From NCBI GenBank assembly GCA_964555645.1, contig CAZKTA010000021.1, forward strand, positions 1-50,911: 50,911 bases of DNA. Reading direction: 5' to 3'. The notes under the pieces were generated by a model. The model was not told where the DNA came from, did not search any database, and saw only the letters and a list, made by a program, of their open reading frames with translations. The DNA comes from DTLC01 sp964555645 (GTDB lineage Bacteria > Verrucomicrobiota > Verrucomicrobiia > Limisphaerales > DTLC01). Made by a program: the position numbers and the translations under genes. This document shows, in pieces, positions 17,242 to 26,507 of this stretch (position 1 is the first letter of the stretch; the number at the start of each line of letters is the position of its first letter).

Positions 17242-19382
17242 ACACACAACCAAACTTTGATCAACCGCGGATACTCATCATAGATGATAATCCGGCGATA
17301 CACGAGGACTTCAGGAAAATCCTCGGTGGCCAGGCCACGCTCGCCCGGCTGGGCGACATGGAGAAGGCCCTGTTCGGCGAGCCTGAAGCCCAAGCCGAAC
17401 GCGTTGTTTTCCGAATAGACTCGGCCTATCAAGGCCGTGAAGCACTCGAGATGGTCCAGAAAGCCATCCAAGAAAATGACCCTTACGCACTTGCATTTGT
17501 TGACGTGCGCATGCCGCCGGGCTGGGACGGTATCGAAACCTTGGAACATATCTGGCAATGCTATCCTGAATTGCAGGCGGTGATCTGTACTGCTTACGCA
17601 GACTATTCGTGGGACGATATTGCAAAACGGCTGGGGCGCACCGATAACTTGCTGATCCTTAAGAAACCATTTGAAACTGTCGAAGTGCTTCAGATGGCGC
17701 ACGCACTGAGTCGCAAACGCGCCCTCGAATATCAGGCTAAACTGCGGATGGAAGACCTCGACCGGATGGTGCGTGAGCGTACGCAGGAGCTTGTAACTGC
17801 AAACGAGAAGCTCAAGCAGGAAATCGAGGAACGCACACGCGCTCAACAAGCCTTGCGCATCTCGGAAGAACAATTCTCGAAGGCATTCAACGCAAGCCCG
17901 ATGCCAATGGCGATTGTCACATGCCCGGATTCCAAGGTCCAAGCTACCAACGCAAGTTTCGTGTCGCTCAGCGGTTACACTCCCGAACAACTAAGAGAAC
18001 ATACAACAGACGAGCTGCGGCTCTGGGAAGATGCCGCAGGCAAAAAGACTGTTACATTGGCTCCAGATAAACAAATCCGCAATAACCCGTGCATCTTGCG
18101 GCGTAGCGACGGCACTTTCAGAAACACAATTCTCTGGGCCGAACCGATCACGTTGCTTTCGGGGCCATGCGTATTGCTGATCATTGAAGACGTTACCGAA
18201 CAACTGAAACTGGAAGGACAGTTGCGGCAGGCGCAAAAGATGGAGGCGGTAGGCCGCCTCGCAGCCGGTGTTGCGCATGAGTTCAACAACATCCTTACGA
18301 TCATTCAAGGACACGCAGGCTTGCTACGCGCAATGCCGACTGACCCGAAAACGATTAGTGAATCCGCAGCACGAATCGGCCAGGCGTGCCAGCGCGCTGC
18401 AACACTCACGAAACAGTTGCTGGCGTTCAGCCGTAAACAGCCATTGCAATTTAATCCAATTAACCTAACCGCATTGTTGCAGTCCACACAAAGAATGCTC
18501 GGACGCCTTCTGGGAGAACGTTATCAACTGCATGTTGTATGTGCCCCTGACCTGCCCCCGATCCGTGCTGACGAAGGCAGCGTCGAACAGATTGTCCTGA
18601 ACCTGGCGCTCAACGCACGTGATGCAATGCCAAATGGCGGAACAATTCAGATCACCACAAACCTTGTTTACTTGGACGAGTCGGTCGCGCGCAAGAATCC
18701 AGAGGCGCACCCGGGCCGATACGTGTGTCTGTCGGTAACAGATAATGGCTGTGGCATTAAACCGGAGCTGTTGAACCGCATCTTTGATCCGTTCTTTACC
18801 ACCAAAGAAGCCGGTAAAGGCACCGGGCTCGGTCTATCAACCACGCACGGCATCGTTCAACAACATAAAGGTTGGATTGAGGTAACAAGCCAGGTCGGTG
18901 CCGGCTCAACGTTCAAGGTCTTCCTGCCAGTGTGGGAAGACAAACCTGTTGACCCTCCCAAGACTGAGGAACCGCACAAACCGCTCGAACAAAACGGTGC
19001 AGGTGAAGCAGTGCTACTTGTCGAAGACGAGGCCAATGTGCGCGAACTCGCCCGCAGGACCCTTGAACGGTGTGGATACTATGTGCTGGAGGCTGGCGAC
19101 GCACCCCAAGCATTGCGGCTCTGGGAAAAAGCACAAAAACGCGTCAAGCTGCTCGTTGCAGACATCGTTTTGCCGAACGGAATGAGCGGACGCGAGCTCG
19201 CGAAACTCCTCACGCAAAAAGACCCGCAACTGCGCGTGGTTTACACCAGCGGTTACGGGCCTGACATCATCAAGGATGACCCGGCTTTGTTTAGCTTGGG
19301 CAATTTTCTGCCAAAACCGTTTGATGCCGAGGCGCTACTTGCTGCCGTCAAACGCGAGCTGGAAGCACAACCCGTGTCGTAA
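17238..19382 (+). CDS. Hybrid regulator: REC - coiled coil - PAS - histidine kinase - REC
   Basis: The protein has 714 residues, is soluble, and is coupled by a 4-bp overlap to the sensor kinase. The N-terminal receiver (about 11-160) has IIDDNP, phospho-Asp89 in FVDVRMPP and Lys in LKKPFE. It is longer than usual because of an insert between helix 1 and strand 2. Then come a coiled coil (about 175-205), a PAS domain (about 210-325), a classic HisKA box GVAHEFNN (His347), an ATPase domain (DNGCGIKPELLNRIFDPFFT, GTGLGLST) and a C-terminal receiver with LLVEDE, phospho-Asp642 (VADIVLPNGMSG) and LPKPF. It could take phosphate from the upstream kinase on REC1, phosphorylate itself and pass phosphate on through REC2. 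No DNA-binding or output domain is encoded here, so the final regulator must be elsewhere. Confidence 0.93.
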   Translation: MNTQPNFDQPRILIIDDNPAIHEDFRKILGGQATLARLGDMEKALFGEPEAQAERVVFRIDSAYQGREALEMVQKAIQENDPYALAFVDVRMPPGWDGIETLEHIWQCYPELQAVICTAYADYSWDDIAKRLGRTDNLLILKKPFETVEVLQMAHALSRKRALEYQAKLRMEDLDRMVRERTQELVTANEKLKQEIEERTRAQQALRISEEQFSKAFNASPMPMAIVTCPDSKVQATNASFVSLSGYTPEQLREHTTDELRLWEDAAGKKTVTLAPDKQIRNNPCILRRSDGTFRNTILWAEPITLLSGPCVLLIIEDVTEQLKLEGQLRQAQKMEAVGRLAAGVAHEFNNILTIIQGHAGLLRAMPTDPKTISESAARIGQACQRAATLTKQLLAFSRKQPLQFNPINLTALLQSTQRMLGRLLGERYQLHVVCAPDLPPIRADEGSVEQIVLNLALNARDAMPNGGTIQITTNLVYLDESVARKNPEAHPGRYVCLSVTDNGCGIKPELLNRIFDPFFTTKEAGKGTGLGLSTTHGIVQQHKGWIEVTSQVGAGSTFKVFLPVWEDKPVDPPKTEEPHKPLEQNGAGEAVLLVEDEANVRELARRTLERCGYYVLEAGDAPQALRLWEKAQKRVKLLVADIVLPNGMSGRELAKLLTQKDPQLRVVYTSGYGPDIIKDDPALFSLGNFLPKPFDAEALLAAVKRELEAQPVS

Positions 19383-19959
19383 AACAAAAATCTTGGCTTG
19401 GACTACTTATACCAGTAACGGTCTGAATTGCATCATTGCCAAAAGGCAGAGCGCTAACTCCGTGCGCAGCGGGCAAAAGATTGCCTAGCCTGCTGAACCC
19501 AAAAAAACTGGATTGGTGAGCACACCCATCGCCGGGTGTCGCTAGACGCGCCTGCCTGTATATGCCCGCACGCAGACAGGCCTCGCGTCCAGCACCTTTC
19601 CGCACGGCAAGCTGGTTGTTTCGGGAGCAAGTTTGTTCTAAAGGCGTTTTGCGCAAGATCGCGCAAAACCGCACTTGGGAACGCCGCGTGCGCCCCCTAT
19701 CCAACGGAGTAATTCAAGTGCTGGACGGTTGAAGACATTTGGCCGCGCTTTGGATGCAAACAATAGCGGCCATTTCGGGCGCCGCTTTATCAGTCGGTCA
19801 CGAATGAACCCGATGGCTGCCGAATAGCTTGCTCGTGCGAGGAAGTCTCCTCCCTGCCTTCAAGTAGGGCAATTGCGATCAGCCGCCAGACCGCGCTAGG
19901 CCAAAATCAGATCATCATTTACTTACCCTCAACACAACCCATGTCGGGAACATTCCTGC
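19383..19959. other. 577-bp intergenic region after the kinase operon
   Basis: It holds the dispersed repeat copy at 19487-19690. The remaining 270 bp before the ferredoxin gene stop show no gene, RNA or clear terminator that I can support. Confidence 0.5.
19487..19690. repeat. Dispersed intergenic repeat, copy 2
   Basis: This stretch aligns with 877-1090 over about 200 bp. The core about 19540-19590 holds CGCCTGCCTGT ... GCAGACAGGC CTCGCGTCC, with the same inverted pair as copy 1. Towards the end, TTTTGCGCAAGATCGCGCAAAA forms a further palindrome (about 19648-19669). It lies just after the kinase operon and could serve as a transcript-end structure there. Confidence 0.6.
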
Positions 19960-20193
19960 TTAAGCACCGTCGTCGCCAATGGCTTCGACCGGACAACCTT
20001 CCATGGCTTCTCTGCATTTGGCTTCTTCTTCCGGTGTGGTCGGCTGCTTGCACACATAGGAGTAACCACCGTCCTCGTTGCGCTTGAAGTTTTCTGGTGC
20101 GGTTTCCCGGCATAAGTCGCAGTCAATGCATTGATTATCAACGTAATACTTGCCGGGCACGTTGTCCGGATACCGATTTTCTTTGTTTGCCAT
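19960..20193 (-). CDS. 4Fe-4S ferredoxin
   Basis: This is a 77-residue electron carrier with one 4Fe-4S cluster. The ligands are most likely Cys22, Cys25 and Cys28 (QCIDCDLC) and Cys67 (EGCPVEAI). Two more cysteines (48, 60) lie between them in a longer loop, as in the single-cluster ferredoxins of the Fer4 type. ATG 20193 is chosen because it gives the usual short N-terminus. The open frame upstream adds 23 residues without family resemblance. The protein is very acidic at the C-terminus (GDDGA). It is divergent from the EamA transporter gene, and no redox partner is next to it. Confidence 0.92.
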   Translation of the reverse strand: MANKENRYPDNVPGKYYVDNQCIDCDLCRETAPENFKRNEDGGYSYVCKQPTTPEEEAKCREAMEGCPVEAIGDDGA

Positions 20194-20505
20194 AGCAAAA
20201 ATGTTGTTAAGTCGTGGCTTAAATTTGGCCGATTCATCCCGGATGCGCAAGTGCCAAAACAATGGCCGCCCAGCTTAAATTTTGGCCTGGATACGGTCAA
20301 AGTCCGCAATCTCAATTTGCCCCTTCCACCACCAGTAGGCTGACCAGGTCGCGCGACTCGCTTTTACTCACACCGCACTTTCCCACCCACAACAAGTGCA
20401 TCGAGGTTTGCATGCCACTCATCAAATGCACAAGCTGCAGATCGGATCATCCGTGCCGGGTTAAAGCTTTGGGATAAGACACTAGCCTGATAGTATTGCG
20501 CCGTT
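20194..20505. other. Divergent intergenic region (ferredoxin / EamA transporter)
   Basis: These 312 bp must hold the promoters for both flanking genes. I see no operator-like palindrome, RNA gene or confident promoter boxes. Confidence 0.4.
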
Positions 20506-21429
20506 GTGTTTCCGGCTTTCCTAGCAACGCTTAGTTTCGCTTCGTCGGTTGTCTGCGCGCAACGGGCTACACGGGTGCTCGGCGGCATGGAAGCTAACTT
20601 TTGGCGACTCGTCGTTGCACTGATTTTACTGGGTAGCTGGGCACATTCCTTCGGCAAAGGCATTTCCGGTGATGCATTCAGCGTATTTGTTCTGAGCGGC
20701 TTTGTAGGCATTGGCGTGGGCGATCTTGCGTTGTACGAGGCACTGCCACGGCTCGGGTCGCGTCTGACAGTTCTGCTGCTCCAATGCCTAACGACCGGGT
20801 TCGCCATTGGCATCGAATGGGTCTGGTTGGGCACAAAATTGACATTAGCCGAAATTTGTTGTGGGGCGGTAATCTTAACCGGAGTGGTGGTGGCTCTCCG
20901 ACCGCACCACAAAGCGCAAACGCATCGGAGGTTGGTGCCAGGTGTGGCTCTGACAACCATAGCTGCGTTTGGCAACGCGATGGGTATGGTATTAAGCCGC
21001 AAAGCCTACGCAATCGCAGCTGCTGCAGAACAACAGATTGATGGCGGTACAGCAGCGTATCAACGTGTCATCGGCGGACTGATGTTGTCGGGCATCTTTA
21101 TGTTGCTCCTCAAGCACCGCATGGTTGTTAACCACATGCGTCGGCCTGACCTCTCGACACAGCCACTGAAAGACAGATTCAACAAAAGTTGGCCGTGGGT
21201 CCTCGCCAACGGTGCGCTCGGCATGACAATCGGTGTTAGCTGCCTCCAATGGGCGCTCAAGTCAACTCCAGCAGGCATCGTCCAATCCGTCGTTTCAGTG
21301 ACCCCTTTGGTCGTAATCCCGCTTGCGCAGATGACCGAAGGCGAACGCGCCTGCCGCAACGCATGGCTCGGCGGCCTAATTGCCGTAGCAGGCACAATTG
21401 CGCTCGCCTGGGTCCACACAAACCAGTAG
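20506..21429 (+). CDS. EamA/DMT-family membrane transporter
   Basis: The protein has 307 residues with two repeated blocks of hydrophobic helices, as in the drug/metabolite transporter superfamily (EamA). The first block contains GFVGIGVGDLALYEALPRLG and LLQCLTTGFAIG. The second contains ANGALGMTIGVSCLQWALKSTP, followed by GIVQSVVSVTPLVVIPLAQ, the usual hallmark of the last helices. Members export amino acids, nucleotides or drugs, and the substrate here is unknown. The start is GTG 20506. The first ATG in frame is 27 codons further in and would remove the first helix. No neighbour suggests the substrate. Confidence 0.9.
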   Translation: MFPAFLATLSFASSVVCAQRATRVLGGMEANFWRLVVALILLGSWAHSFGKGISGDAFSVFVLSGFVGIGVGDLALYEALPRLGSRLTVLLLQCLTTGFAIGIEWVWLGTKLTLAEICCGAVILTGVVVALRPHHKAQTHRRLVPGVALTTIAAFGNAMGMVLSRKAYAIAAAAEQQIDGGTAAYQRVIGGLMLSGIFMLLLKHRMVVNHMRRPDLSTQPLKDRFNKSWPWVLANGALGMTIGVSCLQWALKSTPAGIVQSVVSVTPLVVIPLAQMTEGERACRNAWLGGLIAVAGTIALAWVHTNQ

Positions 21430-21523
21430 CTTGGAGGACCTGTGTGGTACATGTGGTAGTATCTGTTGTTACCACTAACCGGTAGCGATTTCGCGTGTTT
21501 TTAGCTTAGTTTGTGTTGAGTTA

Positions 21524-22251
21524 TTGTCCGTGCAGACCACCGACTTTGAACATGTACTGGCACAAGGTCGCGCCCTGCAACAACGGTTGGCCGAGTTCAA
21601 ACCTGTTGTTGTGGGCGGTACTGCTGCTGCCGCGCACTGTGGACATCGATTCTCGATGGATGTTGACGTGGTTACACCCCTATTGGAACCGCAGTTCGAC
21701 AACGTATTTGCAAACCTTACCGAGTGGGAAGGCTGGTGCACAAACCGGGTCAATCCACCCCGTGTTAAGCTTGGGTCAGCGAGCTAACGTTGAACTAGGC
21801 GTGCGCCAGTTGCGCCGTGCTGTTCCGCTCCAGACAACGCAATTGGCGGGGCTGCCGATTGCCACGGCAGGCGAAATGTTGCGTATCAAAGGTTTTCTTT
21901 TGGCGCAGCGACGTGCAACACGTGACTTTGTAGATGTCACAGCGCTTGCACAACATCTGGGTCATGCACAAGCAATCGAAGAATTGCGTTTCCTGAACCT
22001 CGTCTATGGAGCACTGCACACCGCAGTTGTGGATCACGCTTTTTGCTGAAGCGTGTGAAACCGAACCTATCGAGCGCGCGTTAGTGACCTTGGAAAACTA
22101 TAAAGGGTTAAAACCGCCATTTGACGATTGGGCATTTGTAAGGTGCACCTGCAACCAGCTAGGCCGCACGCTTCTCAAGCTCGAGCTCCAAGACACGCTG
22201 CCCAAGGCGCTGCCTCACCATTGGCCAAAATCGTTTTCTTCTCAGCCATAA
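21524..22251 (+). pseudogene. Nucleotidyltransferase-fold protein gene (AbiEii-like) broken by two frameshifts
   Basis: Three frames must be joined to read one protein of about 241 residues. Part A (TTG 21524 or GTG 21530, to about 21757) has VVGGTAAAAHCGHRFSMDVDVV, that is GG followed by S-x-D-V-D, the active-site pattern of minimal nucleotidyltransferases. Part B (about 21762-22040) continues with LGQRANVELGVRQLRR and IKGFLLAQRRATRDFVDVTAL, a K-x-x-x-x-x-R-R-x-x-x-D-x-x-D segment typical of AbiEii-type proteins. Part C (about 22045-22251) reads FAEACETEPIERALVTLENY onwards. Removing one C from the run 21758-21761 and one T from the run 22040-22044 restores a single frame. It may be a real pseudogene, a slippage-switched gene or a sequencing error. 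A small partner gene overlaps its 3' end. Confidence 0.75.
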
Positions 22252-22505
22252 ACCCATCACGCAGCACTAAAACAGCTACAGCGCTTGACTGGCTCACCAT
22301 TGTCCAACGCGGCAGCACCGAGGATTGGAAACGACTGTACCGGTTGTGTCGCGACATAAATGTGGCACGCCAATTTGCTCAGCTTTTGCCTGCGTGCGAT
22401 CCTGACCTGTTCGCCTGCGCACGGCTGTGGAAGTTTTTACTGGAAGACCTTCACCCCGGCCTGAAAATTGACCTGCCTGAGAAACCTGTGCCACCTGCAG
22501 TCTAG
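22221..22505 (+). CDS. Small partner protein overlapping the nucleotidyltransferase gene
   Basis: The protein has 94 residues if started at TTG 22221, with about 31 bp overlap with the upstream gene. The start is uncertain because no ATG is near. The conserved-looking part is LDWLTIVQRGSTEDWKRLYR, then CRDINVARQFAQLL and LWKFLLEDLHPGLKIDL. It is predicted to be helical and acidic at the C-terminus. The overlap suggests translational coupling, as in toxin-antitoxin or defence pairs built around nucleotidyltransferases, so it could be the antitoxin or regulator. I recognise no named family. It ends in CCACCTGCAGTCTAG and a 130-bp gap leads to the GH42 gene. Confidence 0.6.
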   Translation: MAKIVFFSAINPSRSTKTATALDWLTIVQRGSTEDWKRLYRLCRDINVARQFAQLLPACDPDLFACARLWKFLLEDLHPGLKIDLPEKPVPPAV

Positions 22506-22638
22506 TGCCTGATTTGTCGCGCGACGCGCTTTGCTGGATGCACGCACGCGCTGCGGTCGGTGACTGCTTTCATTCCGTCGGCGTATCGGCGATCTGATTT
22601 GGCTTTCGTTGCAATTGCACAGCGCATAAGCTTTGAGC

Positions 22639-24738
22639 ATGACGCGTGTGAAACCGGTCGTTGCACTTGGAATTGTAACTCTGTCCGTTAACGTTGCCTT
22701 CTCTCAAACTTCACAGGCCCACTTCCCGGTCGCCGACCTAATGCGCATCGGCGTTTACTATTATCCCGAAGCGTGGCCGTCTAACCAATGGGCGCGCGAC
22801 ATCGCCAATATCAAAAAACTCGGGCTCGAGTTCGTGCACATGGGAGAGTTCGCCTGGGCGTTCATGGAACCTGAAGAAGGCAGATTCGACTTCGACTGGC
22901 TTGAGCAATGCGTTCAATTGTGTGCCGAGCAAGGCCTGAAGGTCATCCTTTGCACGCCGAGTCCCACCCCGCCCATCTGGCTCACACAAAAGCAACCCGA
23001 GGTGCTCATGGTTGACGCCAAGGGCCGACGCATGCAACACGGCGCACGCCAACACGCTTGCTGGAGCGTCCAAACATACCGCCAGTACGTCGGCAAAATC
23101 GTAAATGAGCTTGGCAAACGTTTCGGCAACGACCCGCGCGTCTGGGGCTGGCAGCTCGACAACGAGCTGAGCCATTACGGCAAAGAACCCTGCTACTGCG
23201 ATGCCTGCCAGACAAAGTTCCGCGCATGGCTCAAGAACAAGTACGGCTCAATCGAAAACCTCAACCGCGACTGGGGCACAGCCTTCTGGTCGCAACGTTA
23301 TCAAAACTTCGACCAGGTCCGTTTGCCCAATCGCGAGGAACTCGCCGCTCAGATCAACGAGCACGCGTTGCTGGATGCGCAACGCTGGTTTGCGGAGGAA
23401 GCTGCCGATTACTTGCGTTTCCAGACTGCCATCCTGCGCAAATACTGCGGCCGCCGCCAGTGGGTCACCCACAATTTCATGCACGCCTTCGACCGCGTGA
23501 ACCCGGTGCTCTCCGGCAAGGATTTCGAGATCGTTACCTGGACGATTTATCCCGCGCACGGCAACCTGAACGAAGGCCCGCTCGGGTTCAGGCTCGGCAG
23601 CGCAGCTGCATTCTCTTTCGCTTGCGACTTCTTCAGATGCATAAACGGCACGCACGGCATCATGGAACTGCAACCTGGCCAGGTCAATTGGGGCGATGTT
23701 AATCCGCAACCGTACCCAGGGGCGGTGCGGATGTGGCTCTGGCGCGCGTTTGCGGGCGGCGCAAAATTCGTCTGCACATACCGTTATCGCCAGCCGCTGT
23801 TCGGCGCCGAGCAGTTCCACTACGGCATCGTCGGCACCGACGGTGTGACACCAAGCACAGGCGGCGAGCAGTTCTCGCAAGTTGCCCATGAAATGCGCGT
23901 GCTGCGTGAGCAATTCAAACCAGACGCAAAAGAGCCCGCCCGATACGCCGCACGCCGCACCGCTTTGCTCTACAACTTCGAGAACCGCTGGGATATCGAT
24001 AACCACAAACAAACCGTCCGCTGGGACACCATGAGCCACATCTTCAAGTACTACCGCGCGCTTAAACGGCTCGGCTGCCCCGTGGACGTCATCACCGAAG
24101 ATAAACAGCTTGACAAATACCCGTTCCTGGTCGCCCCCGCATACCAACTTGTGGATGAGAAACTCGTGCAACGTTGGAAGGATTACGCTGCGAACGGCGG
24201 GCATCTTATTTTGACCTGCCGCACCGGCATCAAAGACAGACGCGGGCATCTCTGGGAAGGCCCCTGGGCTATGCACATCCTCGATCTCATAGGCGCAAAA
24301 ATCAAATTCTACGACACGTTGCCTGCGCCGCATTCGGGTAAGGTCAAGGCCGGTAATGCAACTTACAATTGGGTGACTTGGGCCGAAGCGCTCGAGCCCG
24401 CAAGCGGCACCACAGTGCTTGCTGTGCATGCCGACCAATTTTACGCTGGTGAACCTGCAGCACTAACGCGCAAGTTCGGCAAAGGCACTGTAACGTACAT
24501 CGGCGTGGATTCGGCCGACGGCGAACTCGAGGCTCGCCTCGTCCGTGGCGTTTTTGAACGCGCAGGTGTCCCGGTCGAGAATTTACCTGACGGCTTCATT
24601 GTTGACTGGCGCGACGGCTTCTGGGTGGCGACAAACTTCACTGAGAAAACTCGGCGGGCACCGATTCCGCCAGGCGCAAAAATTCTCATCGGCTCAGTCG
24701 AGGTGCCCATCGCAGGCGTTACTGTCTGGCAAGAGTAA
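22639..24738 (+). CDS. Secreted GH42 beta-galactosidase-type glycoside hydrolase
   Basis: The protein has 699 residues from ATG 22639, with a signal peptide (VALGIVTLSVNVAFSQ). Glycoside hydrolase family 42 features follow in order: IGVYYYPEAWP near residue 35, MGEFAWAFMEPEEGRFDFDW, the acid/base Glu176 in WQLDNE, and the nucleophile Glu343 in GIMELQPG. A trimerisation/beta-galactosidase middle domain comes next (LYNFENRWDIDNH; APAYQLVDE) and then a small C-terminal beta domain ending in GVTVWQE. CYCDAC (about 183-188) fits the zinc-binding cysteines found in many GH42 enzymes. It would release galactose or arabinose from oligosaccharides outside the cytoplasm. A GH2 enzyme gene lies 2.6 kb away on the other strand. 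Confidence 0.95.
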   Translation: MTRVKPVVALGIVTLSVNVAFSQTSQAHFPVADLMRIGVYYYPEAWPSNQWARDIANIKKLGLEFVHMGEFAWAFMEPEEGRFDFDWLEQCVQLCAEQGLKVILCTPSPTPPIWLTQKQPEVLMVDAKGRRMQHGARQHACWSVQTYRQYVGKIVNELGKRFGNDPRVWGWQLDNELSHYGKEPCYCDACQTKFRAWLKNKYGSIENLNRDWGTAFWSQRYQNFDQVRLPNREELAAQINEHALLDAQRWFAEEAADYLRFQTAILRKYCGRRQWVTHNFMHAFDRVNPVLSGKDFEIVTWTIYPAHGNLNEGPLGFRLGSAAAFSFACDFFRCINGTHGIMELQPGQVNWGDVNPQPYPGAVRMWLWRAFAGGAKFVCTYRYRQPLFGAEQFHYGIVGTDGVTPSTGGEQFSQVAHEMRVLREQFKPDAKEPARYAARRTALLYNFENRWDIDNHKQTVRWDTMSHIFKYYRALKRLGCPVDVITEDKQLDKYPFLVAPAYQLVDEKLVQRWKDYAANGGHLILTCRTGIKDRRGHLWEGPWAMHILDLIGAKIKFYDTLPAPHSGKVKAGNATYNWVTWAEALEPASGTTVLAVHADQFYAGEPAALTRKFGKGTVTYIGVDSADGELEARLVRGVFERAGVPVENLPDGFIVDWRDGFWVATNFTEKTRRAPIPPGAKILIGSVEVPIAGVTVWQE

Positions 24739-25326
24739 AGTGAATCGTCCTCAGCATCCTATCGGTCTAGCGCGCGCGTGGCTTGACTGGAAACGGTGAC
24801 CACAACGAGGTGCAGATTGGCGAACAACGCCACGGGTAGCTTTGGATGGGCAAGGTTCGATCGGCAGCCCTAGTGCAACCCGCGCAACTACGGCTGCTGC
24901 GTGGTTTGCATGAAGATTTGCACATCACCCAGCCCGTAAAAGCACGTGCTTTGGCAGTAGTCACGCCCACGTACTGAAACTGTTGGCGGCTGGCTTACCA
25001 TCCCGGTTGCCTCTATCATGGCTTAGGGGGTGTGGTGAGAGGGCGCCCGGTGCAACCAGGCGTGGTAGTTCAGCTCTAACGTGGTGTTAAAAAAGGTATT
25101 CTTGAAAAAACACCTCGCATTTGTTGGGGAATTCGCACAGGTTTCAGGTCGAGGATGACTTTTTGAACAGCCTGCTAAGGCGGTTAACTCATGCATTTGC
25201 ACACATTCGCCGCAAAGTCTCGATTGGAAATAAGGGGGTCTGGGCAAAGACATTGTTGCTGGCTCCTGGCGAGCGCCAAACTGGTTCCTTGCAAATTGAA
25301 CGGCGTTTGGTCAAAATGTCAAGACA
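24739..25326. other. 588-bp intergenic region with a doubtful 43-residue open frame
   Basis: The stretch 24846-24977 on the plus strand begins with ATG and reads as a leucine-, alanine- and arginine-rich 43-residue peptide (for example LRLLRGLHEDLHIT) that looks more protein-like than chance but matches nothing I know. Around 25083-25114 there is a 6-bp inverted repeat (GGTGTT ... AACACC) with an A-rich loop. No RNA gene or terminator is supported. Confidence 0.3.
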
Positions 25327-26493
25327 ATGAAATTGATTAAGCGATCTGCTTTGCTCGAGCGCATCGAGGCACGGTTTAGGTCTGATCCGATAGTGCTTCT
25401 GCTCGGGCCGCGCCAGTGTGGCAAGACAACTTTAGCGCGCCAGTTCGCCAAAAAACATAACGCCGAGTATTTTGACCTCGAATCACCCGCTGACTGGGCG
25501 CGGCTTGCGCAACCGATGACAGCGCTCGAGCCGTTGCGGGGCTGGGTCGTAATTGATGAAGCGCAGTTGAAACCCGAGCTGTTCCCAATCTTGCGCGTTT
25601 TAGCCGATCGCAAACCGTTGCCCGCGCGGTTCTTGTTACTCGGTAGTGCATCGCCCGATTTGACTTTGCGCGTCTCAGAATCACTGGCTGGCAGGGTTGC
25701 ATTAATGTCAATGTCGGGATTCGACCTGTCCGAGGTTGGCACAGCGGCCTTCAGAAAACTTTGGTGGCGCGGTGGGTTCCCGCGGTCATTCCTAGCACGG
25801 TCCGATGACGAAAGCCGTCAATGGCGCGCAGACTTTATCCAAACTTTTCTAGAACGTGACATGCGGCGGTTCGGTGTGCAGGTTACGCCTCTAGCCCTGC
25901 GGCGGCTTTGGACAATGATCGCACATTATCACGGCCAAATCTTGAATGCATCCGAAATAGGCCGGTCGCTCGGCGAGTCCCATAGTACGGTCAAACGGCA
26001 CTTAGACATTTTGTGCAGTGCATTCGTCGTCCGGCAACTGCCGCCATGGTTTGAAAACATCGCAAAGCGCCAGGTTAAATCGCCAAAAGTGTATTTGCGC
26101 GACACCGGATTGCTGCACGAGTTATTGGGGATCCCATCTTTCGCCGCACTCGAAGCGCATCCGAAACTCGGCGCCTCATGGGAAGGGTTCGCTCTCGAAG
26201 AAGTGTTACGTGTCACTGGCGACCGCGCCGCGTATTTCTGGAATACACAAGGTGGAGCTGAACTTGACCTTCTTGTTTTCATAAATGGGCAACGGTATGG
26301 GTTCGAGTTTAAGTATGCTGACGCACCGGCACTAACCAAATCCATTATGGTTAGCCATACAGACCTGAAATTGAACCGCGTGTTCATTGTTTATCCGGGC
26401 CGAAAGTCGTATCCACTCAACGATTGGGCTGAGGCAGTCGCAATCGCCGATCTGAGAGCGGCCTTGAGAACACTTACCCGCGCTGGCAGATAA
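25327..26493 (+). CDS. AAA ATPase with DUF4143 domain
   Basis: The protein has 388 residues. The N-terminal AAA_14-type ATPase has Walker A GPRQCGKT (27-34) and Walker B VVIDEAQ (Asp77, Glu78). The middle part has a winged-helix-like segment (ASEIGRSLGESHSTVKRHLD). The C-terminal DUF4143 region contains SPKVYLRDTGLLHELLG and then WNTQGGAELDLLVFINGQRYGFEFK. That Glu-x-Asp plus Glu-x-Lys arrangement resembles the PD-(D/E)XK nuclease fold. These proteins are common, often present in many copies per genome, and of unsettled function, with toxin/defence or regulatory roles proposed. It stands alone just before a decayed gene. A second, divergent member is at 29961. Confidence 0.93.
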   Translation: MKLIKRSALLERIEARFRSDPIVLLLGPRQCGKTTLARQFAKKHNAEYFDLESPADWARLAQPMTALEPLRGWVVIDEAQLKPELFPILRVLADRKPLPARFLLLGSASPDLTLRVSESLAGRVALMSMSGFDLSEVGTAAFRKLWWRGGFPRSFLARSDDESRQWRADFIQTFLERDMRRFGVQVTPLALRRLWTMIAHYHGQILNASEIGRSLGESHSTVKRHLDILCSAFVVRQLPPWFENIAKRQVKSPKVYLRDTGLLHELLGIPSFAALEAHPKLGASWEGFALEEVLRVTGDRAAYFWNTQGGAELDLLVFINGQRYGFEFKYADAPALTKSIMVSHTDLKLNRVFIVYPGRKSYPLNDWAEAVAIADLRAALRTLTRAGR

Positions 26494-26507
26494 TTCGAAA
26501 GCCGCAT

